Positions 8,465 to 19,386 are shown, numbered from the stretch's first letter. The stretch is DNA of 64,000 nucleotides from Alphaproteobacteria bacterium (GCA_030066595.1 JASJBI010000038.1:1-64000); one strand, 5' to 3'. Notes: a model not told the origin generated them from the sequence alone. Made by a program: numbers and translations.

Positions 8465-9625
8465 TCAGACGTTGCCGCCGAGGCGCACCGTGGCGACCGC
8501 TTGGGCCGCGATGCCTTCGCCGCGGCCGGTAAAGCCCAGCCCCTCCGTGGTGGTCGCCTTGACGCTCACTCGGCCCCGCTCGAGGCCCAGAATCTCGGCG
8601 ACTCTCTCCACCATCGCCGCGTGATGGGGTCGGATCCGGGGCGCCTCGCAGATGACGGTCAGGTCGACCGCGACGATCCGGCCGCCCGTGCCCGCGATCA
8701 GCTCGGCCGCGCGGGCCAGAAAGATGTCTGACGGCGCGCCCTTCCACTGGGGGTCCGAGGGCGGGAAGTGGCTGCCGATGTCGCCTGCGCCGATCGCCCC
8801 GAGAACCGCGTCGGTTAGGGCATGCAAACCCACATCCGCGTCCGAATGCCCGGCCAAGCCCTGCTCATGGGGGATCTTCACGCCGCACAGCATGACGTGA
8901 TCGCCGGGCGCGAAACGATGCACGTCGAACCCGAAGCCCGTGCGGGTCTCGCCCATGGCGCCGCCGAGCAGGCGTTCGGCCCGGGCCAGGTCCTGCTCGG
9001 TGGTGATCTTGAAGTTGTCCTCGCCGCCCATCACCAGCGCCACCTCCAGCCCGGCCCGTTCCGCCACGGCGGCATCGTCGGTCAGGCTGTCGCCCGCCGC
9101 CTCGCGATGGGCCGCCAGGATGTCCTCGAAGCGGAAGCCCTGTGGCGTCTGGGCTCGCCACAGCCCGGCCCGGTCGACCGTGTCCGAAGCCCGGCCATCC
9201 GACTCCCGTTTCAGGGTGTCGACCACCGGGATCGCGGCGACCGCACCGGCATGGGTCCGCAGCGCCGCCTTCGTGCGGCCGATGATCGCGGCGTCCACGA
9301 AGGGCCGCGCACCGTCATGGATCAGCACCGTCTTTGGCGCCAGCGCGGCCAGGCTCTCGAGGCCCAAGCGGCAGGAGTCCTGTCGGCTCGCGCCGCCCTT
9401 GACCGGCGGCAGCAGGTCGAGCCCCGCGACGGCGGTCTCGTAGAGCGCCCGGTCGTCTTGGTGGATCACGGCCCGGACAGCCGAGACCTCGGGATGGTCC
9501 AGAAAGGCGCGGGCGGTCCAGCGCAGCAAGGGCGCGCCCGCCAGCATCCGATACTGTTTGGGGACCTCGCCGCCGAGCCGCTGGCCGCGGCCCGCGGCAA
9601 CGATCAGGGCGACACAATCCGGCAT
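8465..9625 (-). CDS. ispDF: Bifunctional IspD/IspF enzyme of the MEP isoprenoid pathway
   Basis: A natural fusion catalysing two steps of the non-mevalonate isoprenoid pathway: formation of CDP-methylerythritol (IspD, N-terminal) and of methylerythritol cyclodiphosphate (IspF, C-terminal). The cytidylyltransferase half starts with [20 protein letters not shown]. The cyclase half starts near GFGFDVHRF and holds the zinc ligands in FDVH and the motif [15 protein letters not shown]. The start at 9625 was chosen because AGGGAAG lies just upstream; ATG at 9640 is an in-frame alternative. Such fusions are known in alphaproteobacteria. With this start the protein has 386 residues. Confidence 0.95.
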   Translation of the reverse strand: MPDCVALIVAAGRGQRLGGEVPKQYRMLAGAPLLRWTARAFLDHPEVSAVRAVIHQDDRALYETAVAGLDLLPPVKGGASRQDSCRLGLESLAALAPKTVLIHDGARPFVDAAIIGRTKAALRTHAGAVAAIPVVDTLKRESDGRASDTVDRAGLWRAQTPQGFRFEDILAAHREAAGDSLTDDAAVAERAGLEVALVMGGEDNFKITTEQDLARAERLLGGAMGETRTGFGFDVHRFAPGDHVMLCGVKIPHEQGLAGHSDADVGLHALTDAVLGAIGAGDIGSHFPPSDPQWKGAPSDIFLARAAELIAGTGGRIVAVDLTVICEAPRIRPHHAAMVERVAEILGLERGRVSVKATTTEGLGFTGRGEGIAAQAVATVRLGGNV

Positions 9626-9824
9626 CGCGCTTCCCTGCATATGGAATGGGAATCGACCGTCACGAACGCCGCGGACCCTAAACCGCGGATCAGCGCTTGC
9701 CAAGCCGGGAACGCGCGCTTGACATCGCTGGCGAGGTGGGCAAGGAACGGACGCACGCCGCGATATCGGCACGCGCGTGCCGCCGGCCCCCGCGCTTCGA
9801 CGAGAGCCCAGGAAGGTGGGCGCG

Positions 9825-10631
9825 ATGCCCTTGCAGATGGTCTTCAGCCTGCTTGCGCTTTCGGCTTTGGTGCCGGCCGCCTTGTTGCCGATGCGGGCCG
9901 GCGCGGGCGCCCGGCGTGATGGGCTCTACTGGGTGCTGTTGCTGATCGCCTTGGCCGGACCGGCCGCCTGGACCCTGGCCCAAACGGTCGGCGGCTGGCG
10001 GGCCGGATTCTCCGCCGCGCTCTGGATCACCGTGGCCGCGAGCCTGGCCATTTTCGTCCTGGTTGCCGCGGTGACGCGGGAGGCGTGGCGCCTGACCCCG
10101 CTGCTGCTGCCCTATCTCTTGATCCTAGGCTTGATCGCCACCGTGTGGCAGCACAGCACGGCCGACGCCGGCGACGCGGCCGCGCTGGGCACCTGGGTGG
10201 TCATGCACATTCTGCTCTCGGTTGCGACCTATGCCCTGCTCACGATCGCGGCGATCGCCGGGCTCGGGGTCGTGCTGCAAGAGCGTGCACTGAAGGCGAA
10301 ACGGCCCACGGCGCTCACCCGCATGCTGCCCTCGGTGGCGGATGGCGAGGGCCTTCAGCTTCGGCTGCTGAAGAGCTCGGCCATCCTGCTGGGCCTCGGC
10401 CTGATCACCGGCATGGCCTCAGCCTGGATCAGCGCCGGCGTGCTGCTGCAGCTCGATCACAAGACGCTGCTCACCCTGCTGGCCTTCGCCGTGATCTGCC
10501 TGTCGCTCTGGGCGCACCACCGCAGGGGCGTCGGCGGCCGCCGCGCCGCGCGCTACGTGCTCCTGGCTTATCTTCTGCTGACCCTCGGCTATCCCGGCGT
10601 CAAGTTCGTCACCGACGTGATCGTGGGATAA
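9825..10631 (+). CDS. CcsA/YpjD-like cytochrome c assembly family membrane protein
   Basis: A 268-residue polytopic membrane protein with about eight hydrophobic segments. It resembles the CcsA/YpjD family (cytochrome c assembly protein fold): [24 protein letters not shown] contains the conserved His before a helix, and [24 protein letters not shown] and [17 protein letters not shown] match the C-terminal core. In other bacteria this gene often lies beside ffh, but not here. The start ATG follows AGGAAGG at about 9811-9817; an in-frame GTG at 9777 is possible. It overlaps the next gene by one base (TAATG), implying translational coupling. A role in haem or cytochrome handling is inferred from the family only. 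Confidence 0.78.
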   Translation: MPLQMVFSLLALSALVPAALLPMRAGAGARRDGLYWVLLLIALAGPAAWTLAQTVGGWRAGFSAALWITVAASLAIFVLVAAVTREAWRLTPLLLPYLLILGLIATVWQHSTADAGDAAALGTWVVMHILLSVATYALLTIAAIAGLGVVLQERALKAKRPTALTRMLPSVADGEGLQLRLLKSSAILLGLGLITGMASAWISAGVLLQLDHKTLLTLLAFAVICLSLWAHHRRGVGGRRAARYVLLAYLLLTLGYPGVKFVTDVIVG

Positions 10632-11887
10632 TGGCCGGCTCGGGCTCGTGGCGTGAGGTGTGGGCCGCCTATGTCGCCTTCAATCGGGCGCTGCTGCGGG
10701 CGCTGGGCGGCTGGCGCCCGGTGCTCATCACGCTCGCCGTGGTCTGCATTCTGGCCGGGGCCGCCTGGGGCGGCGTGCGGGGCCTGCGCGCCTGGGCGCC
10801 CGAAAGCTACGAGTATCTCTACGATCAGATGAAGCTGGTTTACGCCAAGCATCTCCGGCGCGGCGTGCGCTACCGCTTCCATGAGCTCGACCCGGGACAT
10901 CTCGAGACCGACGTCGCCGCGCTGATACGCATCCACACGCTGGCGGATGCGGCGCGTCTGCGCGCCGCCGCGATCGACGTGATCTGGGGCGGCACGGGTT
11001 TTCCCATGACCGCCCGACCGGCCAGGATCGAGAAGAACATCGAGCTCGGCCGGGATACGCCGAGCCGCTACATCGCGGAGGTTCCCGGGCTGACCACGGT
11101 CGACGCCTACACCTCGATGCTGGAGCATGATCTGCCGGCCGAGATGTACCTCATGCACGCCCCGCGGCCGAACGGCCGGCTGGTGGTCTATCTGGAAGGG
11201 CACAACGGCCCCTTCTGGCTGAGCGGACGGCGGACGATCGGCGCGCTGCTGGAGCAGGGGTACGACGTGCTTGGCGTCTCGATGCCGGTGTACACCGCCA
11301 CCACCAAGGCCCAGATCGAAACGCTGGGGCCGTGGCGCATCACCAATCACATCGACCTGGCAATGTTCGAGCGGCCGATGGCCACGTTCTTCCAGCCGGT
11401 CGCCGAAGCGCTGAACGCGATCCTACCCGAGCAAGACTATCGGGACGTCTTCATGCTCGGTTTTTCAGGGGGTGCGTGGACCGCGACGGTCTATGCCGCC
11501 ATCGATCCGCGCATCCGCAGGAGTTACCAGGTCTCGGGAACCTATCCCATGTATCTCCGGCGCTATCCCAGCGATCGCTACGACAAGCCCCGCGAGTGGA
11601 GCGATTTCGAGGCCACCTATCCGCCGTTGATCAAGGCGGTGAATTATCTGGAATTCTATGTCCTGGCATCCTTGGAGCAGCGCCGCCGGCATGTCCAGGT
11701 GCTGAGCCAGTATGACGCCTGTTGCTTCGGCGGGCTGGGCTGGACCACCTATGTGGACATTGTCCGGGAGCGGGTGCGGTCGGTCGGGCCCGGGGCCTTC
11801 GACTTCGTGCTCGACACCAGCCATGCCGAGCACAAGCTGTCGAAATTCGCCCTCGGGGAGATCCTGGCCGACATGGCCAAGGACTGA
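10631..11887 (+). CDS. Membrane-anchored alpha/beta hydrolase-fold protein of unknown substrate
   Basis: A 418-residue protein with one N-terminal transmembrane segment (about residues 24-44), so most of it probably lies on the periplasmic side. The central part shows an alpha/beta hydrolase pattern: strand RLVVYLEGHNGPFW, the nucleophile elbow GFSGG in VFMLGFSGGAWTATVYAAID, and a candidate catalytic His in DTSHAEHKLS near the C-terminus. I do not recognise the family further; an esterase or peptidase-like activity is possible. It starts inside the stop codon of the CcsA-like gene, so the two are translationally coupled. Its own downstream neighbour dusB begins after 77 nt. Confidence 0.8.
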   Translation: MAGSGSWREVWAAYVAFNRALLRALGGWRPVLITLAVVCILAGAAWGGVRGLRAWAPESYEYLYDQMKLVYAKHLRRGVRYRFHELDPGHLETDVAALIRIHTLADAARLRAAAIDVIWGGTGFPMTARPARIEKNIELGRDTPSRYIAEVPGLTTVDAYTSMLEHDLPAEMYLMHAPRPNGRLVVYLEGHNGPFWLSGRRTIGALLEQGYDVLGVSMPVYTATTKAQIETLGPWRITNHIDLAMFERPMATFFQPVAEALNAILPEQDYRDVFMLGFSGGAWTATVYAAIDPRIRRSYQVSGTYPMYLRRYPSDRYDKPREWSDFEATYPPLIKAVNYLEFYVLASLEQRRRHVQVLSQYDACCFGGLGWTTYVDIVRERVRSVGPGAFDFVLDTSHAEHKLSKFALGEILADMAKD

Positions 11888-11964
11888 CTCGGAAAGCCCT
11901 TGTCCAGCGGGACGGGCTGGCTATATTGCCCACGAACTAGGCAAACTGGGGAGACGCCCAAAGA

Positions 11965-12951
11965 ATGGGCATTCAAATCGGACCGGTCGAGCTCGAGAGC
12001 AATGTGATCCTGGCGCCCATGTCGGGCGTCACGGACCTGCCGTTTCGCCGCTTGGTCAAAGGTTTCGGCGCCGGGCTGGTGGTGTCCGAGATGATCGCCA
12101 GCCAGGCGATGATCCGCGAGACCCGCCAGTCCATGCAGATGGCCGCCAACACGCCGGAAGAGCAGCCCATGTCGGTTCAGCTGGCGGGCTGCGAGCCCGC
12201 GGTGATGGCCGAAGCCGCGCGGCTCAACGCCGACCGGGGTGCTGCGATCATCGACATCAACTTCGGCTGTCCGGTGAAGAAGGTGGTGAACGGCCAGGCG
12301 GGCTCGGCGCTGATGCGCGACGAGCGGCACGCCGCCAGCATCCTGGAAGCCACGGTTAACGCGGTCGATCTGCCGGTGACGCTGAAGATGCGCACCGGCT
12401 GGGACCACCAGACCCGCAATGCCCCGCGGCTCGCGAAGATCGCCGAGGCGTGCGGCATCCGGATGATCGCGGTGCACGGCCGCACCCGCTGCCAGATGTA
12501 CAAGGGGCGCGCCGACTGGGCCTTTGTGCGCGAGGTCAAAGAAGCCGTCTCGCTGCCGGTGGTGGTCAACGGCGACATCGAGAGCTTCGATGACGTCAGC
12601 CGCGCGCTGGCCGAGTCCGGGGCGGACGGCGTGATGATCGGACGCGGCGCCTACGGGCGGCCGTGGTTCATCCGGCAGGTCATGCACTATCTCGCCACCG
12701 GCGAGCGGCTGCCGGATCCGCCGCTGGCTGTGCAGCTCGAGGTGGTGCTCGAGCACCACCGCGCCATGCTGGGGCATTACGGCGTCGAGAGCGGCGTACG
12801 GGTCGCGCGCAAGCATCTCGGCTGGTACAGCAAGGGGCTGCCCAGATCGGCCGAATTCCGGTCCGAGGTCATGCGCGAGCCGGACCCCGACCGGGTGCAG
12901 GACATGATCCGCCGGTTCTTCGAACCGGCGATCGAGCGGCAGGCGGCATGA
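11965..12951 (+). CDS. dusB: tRNA-dihydrouridine synthase B
   Basis: FMN-dependent enzyme that reduces specific uridines in tRNA to dihydrouridine. The 328 residues begin with the TIM-barrel signature [15 protein letters not shown] and contain the active-site [18 protein letters not shown] (catalytic Cys102), then [11 protein letters not shown] and the phosphate-binding region [11 protein letters not shown]. The placement immediately before ntrB, overlapping it by four bases (ATGA), mirrors the classical alphaproteobacterial dusB (nifR3)-ntrB-ntrC operon. Confidence 0.96.
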   Translation: MGIQIGPVELESNVILAPMSGVTDLPFRRLVKGFGAGLVVSEMIASQAMIRETRQSMQMAANTPEEQPMSVQLAGCEPAVMAEAARLNADRGAAIIDINFGCPVKKVVNGQAGSALMRDERHAASILEATVNAVDLPVTLKMRTGWDHQTRNAPRLAKIAEACGIRMIAVHGRTRCQMYKGRADWAFVREVKEAVSLPVVVNGDIESFDDVSRALAESGADGVMIGRGAYGRPWFIRQVMHYLATGERLPDPPLAVQLEVVLEHHRAMLGHYGVESGVRVARKHLGWYSKGLPRSAEFRSEVMREPDPDRVQDMIRRFFEPAIERQAA

Positions 12952-14060
12952 CGGCGCCGGCCGCGCCCCGTCTGGTGCCTCGCGCTGCCGATCTGGTGGA
13001 TACCGGGTCGGTCCTGGATGCGCTGGCGGACAGCGTCCTGATGGTGGGCCCCGACGGGGGCATCCGCTATGCCAATGCCGCGGCCGAACAGTTCTTCGAG
13101 GCCGGCCGGGCCTGGCTCTACGGACAACGGCTGCAGGATCTCTTGCCCGAGGACAGCCCGCTGTTCACGCTGATTGGGCAGGCGCTCGCCGGGCCGAGCG
13201 TGGTCTCCGAGCATGGCGTGGCGCTGACCACGCCCCGCATCGGCGAGCACTTCGTGACCATTCAGGTGGCGCCGATTGCGGACGAGCCGGACTGCGCCGT
13301 GGTCTCCTTCCACGAGCAGTCGATCGCCCGCAAGATCGACGGCCAGCTCACCCATCGCAGCGCCGCCCGCTCAGTCTCGGCCATGGCGGCCATGCTGGCG
13401 CATGAGGTCAAGAACCCGCTGTCCGGCATCCGGGGCGCGGCGCAGCTCCTGGAAGAGGGCGTCGACGGCGGCGACCGGCAGCTCACCCGTCTGATCTGCG
13501 AGGAGACCGATCGGATCTGTGCGCTGGTCGACGACATGGAGGTGTTCTCGGACCAGCGACCCATCGCCCGATCCGCCGTCAACATCCACGAGGTGCTCAA
13601 CCACGTGCGCCGCCTGGCGCAAGCGGGGTTCGCCCGCGGCCTCAAGATCAAGGAGAGCTACGATCCGTCGCTGCCGCCCGTCTACGGCAACCGGGACCAG
13701 CTGGTGCAGGTGTTTCTGAACCTGATCAAGAATGCCTGCGAGGCCGCCCCGGAGGACGGCGGGGAGATCCGGGTCCAGTCGGCCTATCGCCACGGCGTCC
13801 GGTTGGCGGTGCCGGGCAGCGACCAGCGCGTCGCCCTGCCGCTGATGGTGAGCGTGCAGGACAACGGCGAGGGCATCCCGCATGATCTCAGGCCGCACCT
13901 GTTCGACCCCTTCGTGACCACCCGGGCCAAGGGCAAGGGTTTGGGCCTGGCCCTGGTGGCCAAGATCATCAACGACCATGGCGGCGTCATCGAGTTCGAC
14001 AGCGAGCCCCGGCGCACGGTGTTCCGGGTCATGCTGCCGGCGGCGACGGAAACGCCATGA
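12948..14060 (+). CDS. ntrB: Nitrogen regulation sensor kinase NtrB
   Basis: Cytoplasmic histidine kinase/phosphatase that controls NtrC in response to PII signalling of nitrogen status. The 370 residues comprise an N-terminal PAS domain ([21 protein letters not shown]), a dimerisation/phosphoacceptor domain with [19 protein letters not shown] (His152) and a C-terminal ATPase domain with N-box [19 protein letters not shown] and [10 protein letters not shown]. There are no membrane segments. The gene overlaps dusB at its 5' end and ntrC at its 3' end, each by ATGA, so the three are translationally coupled. Confidence 0.96.
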   Translation: MTAPAAPRLVPRAADLVDTGSVLDALADSVLMVGPDGGIRYANAAAEQFFEAGRAWLYGQRLQDLLPEDSPLFTLIGQALAGPSVVSEHGVALTTPRIGEHFVTIQVAPIADEPDCAVVSFHEQSIARKIDGQLTHRSAARSVSAMAAMLAHEVKNPLSGIRGAAQLLEEGVDGGDRQLTRLICEETDRICALVDDMEVFSDQRPIARSAVNIHEVLNHVRRLAQAGFARGLKIKESYDPSLPPVYGNRDQLVQVFLNLIKNACEAAPEDGGEIRVQSAYRHGVRLAVPGSDQRVALPLMVSVQDNGEGIPHDLRPHLFDPFVTTRAKGKGLGLALVAKIINDHGGVIEFDSEPRRTVFRVMLPAATETP

Positions 14061-15502
14061 CCGCCGGCGCCACCATCCTGATCGCCGACGACGATCGCGC
14101 GATCCGCACCGTCCTCAATCAGGCGCTCGGCCGGCTCGGCCATGAGGTCCGCACCACCGGGAATGCAGCCACCCTCTGGCGCTGGATCGAGGACGGGCAG
14201 GGCGATCTGGTCATCACCGACGTGATCATGCCGGACCAGAACGGCCTCGATCTGGTGCCCCGTATTCGCAAGCTGCGCCCCGAGCTGCGCATCATCGTGA
14301 TGAGCGCCCACAACACGCTGATGACCGCCGTCAAGGCGACCGAGCGCGGCGCCTTTGAGTACATGCCCAAGCCCTTCGATCTCAAGGAGCTGGTGCAGGT
14401 GGTCGAGAAGGCCTTGACCGCGCCGCGCGCCGCACCGGGAGAACACGGGCCCGCCGAGACGGATGAGGAGCTGCCGTTGATCGGCCGGTCTCCGGCGATG
14501 CAGGAGGTGTATCGCGCCGTGGCCCGCCTGATCGGGACCGATCTCACGGTCATGATCGCCGGCGAGTCGGGCACCGGCAAGGAGCTGGTTGCGCGCGCCT
14601 TGCACGACTACGGCAAGCGCCGGGCCGGGCCCTTCGTCGCCATCAATATGGCGGCGATTCCGCGCGAGTTGATCGAGAGCGAGTTGTTCGGCCATGAAAA
14701 GGGCGCGTTCACGGGCGCCGGCGCCCGCTATGCCGGGCGCTTCGAGCAGGCCCAGGGCGGCACCCTGTTTCTGGACGAGATCGGCGACATGCCGATCGAA
14801 GCCCAGACCCGTCTCCTCCGCGTGCTGCAGGAAGGGGAGTACACGACCGTGGGGGGACGCACGCCGATCCGCGCCGATGTGCGCATCGTCGCCGCCACCC
14901 ATCGCGACCTGCGCCAGCTGATCCGCCAGGGCCTGTTTCGCGAGGACCTGTTCTATCGGCTCAACGTGGTGCCGATGCGCCTGCCGCCCCTGCGCGAACG
15001 CCGCGAGGACATTCCCGACCTGGTGCGCCATTTTCTGGGCCTGGTCACCCAGCAGGGATTGGGCAGCAAGACGATCGACTCACAGGCGATGGCCCGGCTC
15101 CAGGAGTACCGATGGCCCGGCAATGTTCGCGAGTTGGAGAACCTGATCCAGCGCATCGCGGCCCTGTACTCGCAAGAAGTCATCGGGATCGAAGTGGTCG
15201 AGGCGGAGCTGGCCGAAGCCAGCGAGACGCTGCCGGCGGAGCCGGCCGGACGCAGCGACGGTCTCGGTGCGGCCGTCGAGCGCCATCTGACCGCGTATTT
15301 CGGCGCGCACAAAGGGCAGCTTCCGCCGGATGGGCTCTACGAGCGGGTGCTGCGCGAGGTCGAGCGTCCGCTGATCGCCCTCAGCCTGGCAGCGACCCGG
15401 GGCAATCAACTCAAGGCCGCCAGTCTTCTGGGGTTGAATCGCAACACGCTCAGGAAGAAGATCCGTGCGTTGGACATTCCCGTGAACCGGGGCATAAAAT
15501 AG
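14057..15502 (+). CDS. ntrC: Nitrogen regulation response regulator NtrC (sigma-54 activator)
   Basis: Response regulator that activates sigma-54 promoters of nitrogen-assimilation genes when phosphorylated by NtrB. Of 481 residues, the receiver domain occupies about 1-120 (phosphoacceptor Asp55 in ITDVIMP), the AAA+ domain about 145-380 (Walker A GESGTGKE, sigma-54 contact loop KGAFTGA, Walker [14 protein letters not shown]), and a Fis-type helix-turn-helix ends the protein ([18 protein letters not shown]). The intact GAFTGA contrasts with NtrX downstream. Confidence 0.97.
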   Translation: MTAGATILIADDDRAIRTVLNQALGRLGHEVRTTGNAATLWRWIEDGQGDLVITDVIMPDQNGLDLVPRIRKLRPELRIIVMSAHNTLMTAVKATERGAFEYMPKPFDLKELVQVVEKALTAPRAAPGEHGPAETDEELPLIGRSPAMQEVYRAVARLIGTDLTVMIAGESGTGKELVARALHDYGKRRAGPFVAINMAAIPRELIESELFGHEKGAFTGAGARYAGRFEQAQGGTLFLDEIGDMPIEAQTRLLRVLQEGEYTTVGGRTPIRADVRIVAATHRDLRQLIRQGLFREDLFYRLNVVPMRLPPLRERREDIPDLVRHFLGLVTQQGLGSKTIDSQAMARLQEYRWPGNVRELENLIQRIAALYSQEVIGIEVVEAELAEASETLPAEPAGRSDGLGAAVERHLTAYFGAHKGQLPPDGLYERVLREVERPLIALSLAATRGNQLKAASLLGLNRNTLRKKIRALDIPVNRGIK

Positions 15503-15671
15503 AAGGGTTTAGCGCCCAACCCCTTGGCGTGCGGCCGGTTCGCGCGCCGGACAGCCCGCGCAGGCAGGGTGCGACGCGATCATTTGGTGTGCTTGGCGGG
15601 TCGGACGGCATATGACAGAGAGCGCACGCATTTCGTCCGGCACAGAACTTCGGGGCCGTTGAGGCCAGGTC

Positions 15672-17963
15672 ATGGCAGTCGACTCAAGCGAGGCAGGCGG
15701 GGGGATCGTGCGACAGCTGTCGCGCTGGCTGGCGCGTTACGGCGTGGCCCGCAAGCTCGCCTTCGCCGTGGCGGCGGTGGCCTTCGTCGCCGGACTCGTC
15801 ACCTATTCCGTGCTGACCCGCAAGCCGCCGGACGATCCCGATCCCGACACCGTCATCATCCTTCTGAACATCGATCTGGCGCTCTTGCTGATCCTGGTTG
15901 GCCTGGTCTGCTGGCGCATCGTCCGGTCCTGGGGCGAGCGCCGCCGCGGTTCGGCCGGATCGCGCCTCATGACCCGGCTGGTCGTGTTGTTCAGCCTGGT
16001 CGCCGCGACCCCCGCGGTCGTCGTCGCGGTGTTTTCGGCCATGTTCTTCAACCTGGGTATCCAGGCCTGGTTCAGCGAGCGCGTCCGTACCGCGCTGAAG
16101 GAATCGCTGGAGGTGACCAGCGCTTATCTCACCGAGCATCAGGAGTCGATTCGATCGGATGTCATGCTGGTGGCCGAGGACCTGAATACCCAGGCCGCCT
16201 TGTTCGCCGCCAATCCGGCCCTGCTGGAACGCGCCTTGATCGCTCAATCGGTGCTGCGCTCGCTGCCGGAGGCGATCATCTTCGAGGGGCGCACCGGCCG
16301 GGTCCTGGCCAGCACCTCGCTCAGCTTCTCGCTGCGCAACGACCGGCCGCCGGACTGGGCCGTGGAGAAAGCCCAGGGCGGCGACGTCGCGATTCTGACC
16401 AACCCGGAGAACGACGGGGTTCGGGCGCTGGTTCTGCTCGACCGTTTCTACGACGCCTACTTGTTCGTCGGCCGCTACGTCGAAGGCAAGGTGCTCGACC
16501 ACGTGACCCGAACCACCGACGCGGTGGACGAGTACCAGCGCCTGGAGGGCAAGAGTTCCGGCCTGCAGATCAGCTTCTTTCTGCTTTTTGCCGTGGTGGC
16601 GCTCTTGCTGATGGCGGCCGCCGTCTGGCTCGGCCTGATGTTTGCCGGACAGCTGGCGCGGCCGATCTCGGCCCTGGTGGCGGCGGCCGAAAAGGTTCGC
16701 CGCGGGGACCTCGGCGTCCGGGTGGCGGAAGGTCCGGTCGGCGACGAGCTGGGCACGCTGTCGCGGGCCTTCAACCGCATGACCGACCAGCTCGAGACCC
16801 AGCGGCGCGAGTTGATCGAGGCCAACCGGCAGCTCGATGGCCGGCGCCGCTTCACCGAGACCGTGCTGTCCGGCGTGTCGGCCGGGGTCATCGGCCTGGA
16901 CGCGGACGGGCGCATCGACCTGCCGAACCGCTCGGCCTCCGAGCTGTTGTCGTCCGACGTCGGCAAGCTGCGGGGCGAGCGCCTCGCCGACGCCATACCG
17001 GAGATGGCGGACCTCATGGAGGTTGCCCGCGCGGGCGCCGGCCGGCTGGTCGAAGCGCAGATCAAGATTCAGCGCTCGGGCCGCCTGCGCACCCTCCTTG
17101 TGCGGATCACCGCCGAGCAGGACCAGAGCCGCACCATCGGATACGTGGTGACCTTCGACGACATCACCGAATTGCAGGCGGCCCAGCGGAACGCCGCCTG
17201 GTCGGACGTGGCGCGCCGGATCGCCCATGAAATGAAGAACCCGCTGACCCCGATCCAACTCTCCGCCGAGCGGCTCAAGCGGAAATACGCGGACAAGCTT
17301 GACAGCGACCGGGAGGTGTTCGAGACCTGCACCGACACCATCATCCGCCATGTCGACGACATCGGCCGGATGGTCGACGAGTTCTCCGCTTTTGCCCGCA
17401 TGCCCGCGCCCAAGATGGCGAAGGTCAACCTCAGCACCTTGTGCCGGGAGGCGATTTTCCTGCAGTCCAGCGCGCATCAGGACATCAGCTACGGGTGCGA
17501 GCTTGGCGACGAGCCGATTCATCTGCGGTGCGACAGCCGGCAGATCGGGCAGTGCCTGACCAATCTGTTGCAAAACGCCGCGGACTCGATCCTTGACCGA
17601 CAGGCCGCATCGGATGATAAGTCATTCAAGGGGAGGATTTCGCTTTCGGTCGGGCAGGACGATGACCGCATCGTTGTCGAGGTCCGGGACAACGGCAAGG
17701 GGATCCCATTGGAGTTGCGCGATCAGCTGACCGAGCCATATGTGACCACGCGGCAAGGCGGCACGGGGCTTGGTCTGGCGATCGTCAAGAAAATTATGGA
17801 GGATCACAGCGGCGATCTGCTGATCGACAACGCCGAGGATGGCGGCGCGGTGGTGTCACTGGTGTTCACATCGGGTGCCGCCGGCGCAGAGGCGCAGGAA
17901 GAGAGCGAAGAAGAGGGGGCTCAACACGGCCGATCCGAGGGGAGTGGGATCGCGGCCCAATGA
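15672..17963 (+). CDS. ntrY: Nitrogen regulation sensor kinase NtrY
   Basis: Membrane-bound histidine kinase of the NtrYX system. The 763 residues hold N-terminal transmembrane segments (about 27-50, 60-80 and 100-125), a long extracytoplasmic region, another membrane segment (about 297-320, QISFFLLFAVVALLLMAAAVWLG in part), a HAMP domain, a PAS domain, the phosphoacceptor motif RIAHEMKNPLTPIQLSAERL (His519) and a kinase ATPase domain (NLLQNAADSI, VRDNGKGIP, GTGLGLAIVKKI). A 169-nt gap separates it from ntrC; I see no convincing sigma-54 promoter there, so its promoter is not identified. ntrX follows after 13 nt. NtrYX is linked to nitrogen and redox signalling in other alphaproteobacteria. 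Confidence 0.95.
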   Translation: MAVDSSEAGGGIVRQLSRWLARYGVARKLAFAVAAVAFVAGLVTYSVLTRKPPDDPDPDTVIILLNIDLALLLILVGLVCWRIVRSWGERRRGSAGSRLMTRLVVLFSLVAATPAVVVAVFSAMFFNLGIQAWFSERVRTALKESLEVTSAYLTEHQESIRSDVMLVAEDLNTQAALFAANPALLERALIAQSVLRSLPEAIIFEGRTGRVLASTSLSFSLRNDRPPDWAVEKAQGGDVAILTNPENDGVRALVLLDRFYDAYLFVGRYVEGKVLDHVTRTTDAVDEYQRLEGKSSGLQISFFLLFAVVALLLMAAAVWLGLMFAGQLARPISALVAAAEKVRRGDLGVRVAEGPVGDELGTLSRAFNRMTDQLETQRRELIEANRQLDGRRRFTETVLSGVSAGVIGLDADGRIDLPNRSASELLSSDVGKLRGERLADAIPEMADLMEVARAGAGRLVEAQIKIQRSGRLRTLLVRITAEQDQSRTIGYVVTFDDITELQAAQRNAAWSDVARRIAHEMKNPLTPIQLSAERLKRKYADKLDSDREVFETCTDTIIRHVDDIGRMVDEFSAFARMPAPKMAKVNLSTLCREAIFLQSSAHQDISYGCELGDEPIHLRCDSRQIGQCLTNLLQNAADSILDRQAASDDKSFKGRISLSVGQDDDRIVVEVRDNGKGIPLELRDQLTEPYVTTRQGGTGLGLAIVKKIMEDHSGDLLIDNAEDGGAVVSLVFTSGAAGAEAQEESEEEGAQHGRSEGSGIAAQ

Positions 17964-17976
17964 AAGATGTTCGCAC

Positions 17977-19386
17977 ATGGCGCATGACATATTGATCGTC
18001 GACGACGAGGCCGACATTCGGACCCTGATCTCGGGGATCTTGACGGACGAAGGCTATACCTGCCGCCTGGCAGGCGACGCCCAGACCGCCCTCAACGAAG
18101 TACGGGCGCGGCGGCCGAGCCTGGTGATCCTCGATATCTGGCTGCAGGGCAGCGACAAGGACGGCCTGCAGGTGCTGGAAGAGATCATGCGGGATCACGA
18201 TTCCGTGCCGGTTGTGATGATCAGCGGCCACGGCACGATCGAGACCGCGGTCGCGGCCATCAAGAAGGGGGCCTACGACTTCATCGAAAAGCCGTTCAAG
18301 GCCGGCCGGCTGTTGGTCGTGGTCGACCGGGCGATCGAGGCGGCGCGCCTGAAGCGCGAGAACGAAGAGTTGCGCGTGCGGGCCGGCGGCCGGGCCGAAC
18401 TGATCGGCGACTCGGCGGCCATACGTCAGGTACGCCAGGCCATCGACCGGGTCGCGCCGACCGCGAGCCGCGTGATGATCACCGGGCCCGGCGGCGCCGG
18501 CAAGGAAGTGGTTGCCCGCCTGATCCATGACCAGTCGCCCCGCGCCAACGGTCCGTTCGTTGTGCTCAACTGCGCCACCATGCGCCCGGAGAGCGTGGAA
18601 GCCGAGCTGTTCGGCGTCGAGCCAGGCGCGGGCGGCGCCGGCAGCCCCGGCAAGACCGGCACGCTCGAGCAGGCGCACGGCGGCACCTTGCTGCTGGACG
18701 AGGTTGCGGACATGCCGCTCGAGACCCAGGGCAAGATCGTCCGGGCCCTGCAGGAGCAGACCTTCGAGCGAGTCGGCGGCCACACCAGCGTCAACGTGGA
18801 CGTCCGGGTGGTGGCGTCCACCAACCGGGACCTGACCTCGGAGATCGCCCGTGGCCGGTTCCGCGAGGATCTGTTCTACCGGCTCAACGTGGTGCCGATC
18901 CGGGTGCCGTCGTTGACCGAACGCCGGGAAGACGTTCCGTTGCTGGTCAGCTTTTTCATGACCCGTGCGGCGGCCATGGCCGGCCTGCCAACCCGCAGCA
19001 TCGGCGACGACGCGATCGCCGCCCTGCAGGCTCATGACTGGCCGGGCAACGTGCGCCAGCTTTCCAACGTGGTCGACTGGCTCTTGATCATGGCGCCGGG
19101 CGAGGCCGGCGAGCCGGTCCGGGCCGATGCACTGCCGCCGGAGATCAGCGCCACCACGCCGCTGGTGCCCCATTGGGAGAAGGGCAGCGAGATCATGTCG
19201 CTGCCGCTGCGGGAGGCGCGGGAGATCTTCGAGCGCGAGTATCTGCGCGCGCAGGTTACCCGGTTCGGCGGGAACATCTCGCGCACCGCGACCTTTGTCG
19301 GCATGGAACGCTCGGCCCTGCACCGAAAGCTCAAGACCTTGGGCGTTCCCAATGACGAGAGCCGCGCGCAGAAATTCGACGCCTGA
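17977..19386 (+). CDS. ntrX: Nitrogen regulation response regulator NtrX
   Basis: Partner regulator of NtrY, 469 residues. The receiver domain carries phosphoacceptor Asp53 (VILDIWLQGSDKDG). The central AAA+ domain is degenerate: the usual GESGTGKE Walker A reads GPGGAGKE and the sigma-54 contact loop GAFTGA is replaced by GAGGAGSPGK, although Walker B (GGTLLLDEVADMP) and sensor I (STNRDL) remain. The C-terminal Fis-type helix-turn-helix is present (ISRTATFVGMERSALHRKL). Loss of GAFTGA is a known feature of alphaproteobacterial NtrX and implies that it does not activate sigma-54 in the NtrC manner. The ATG at 17977 is 13 nt past the ntrY stop. Confidence 0.95.
   Translation: MAHDILIVDDEADIRTLISGILTDEGYTCRLAGDAQTALNEVRARRPSLVILDIWLQGSDKDGLQVLEEIMRDHDSVPVVMISGHGTIETAVAAIKKGAYDFIEKPFKAGRLLVVVDRAIEAARLKRENEELRVRAGGRAELIGDSAAIRQVRQAIDRVAPTASRVMITGPGGAGKEVVARLIHDQSPRANGPFVVLNCATMRPESVEAELFGVEPGAGGAGSPGKTGTLEQAHGGTLLLDEVADMPLETQGKIVRALQEQTFERVGGHTSVNVDVRVVASTNRDLTSEIARGRFREDLFYRLNVVPIRVPSLTERREDVPLLVSFFMTRAAAMAGLPTRSIGDDAIAALQAHDWPGNVRQLSNVVDWLLIMAPGEAGEPVRADALPPEISATTPLVPHWEKGSEIMSLPLREAREIFEREYLRAQVTRFGGNISRTATFVGMERSALHRKLKTLGVPNDESRAQKFDA

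Noticed and set aside
15503..15671. Sigma-54 promoter between ntrC and ntrY
   Set aside because: TTGG-containing segments exist but none has the -24 GG and -12 GC elements at the correct spacing.
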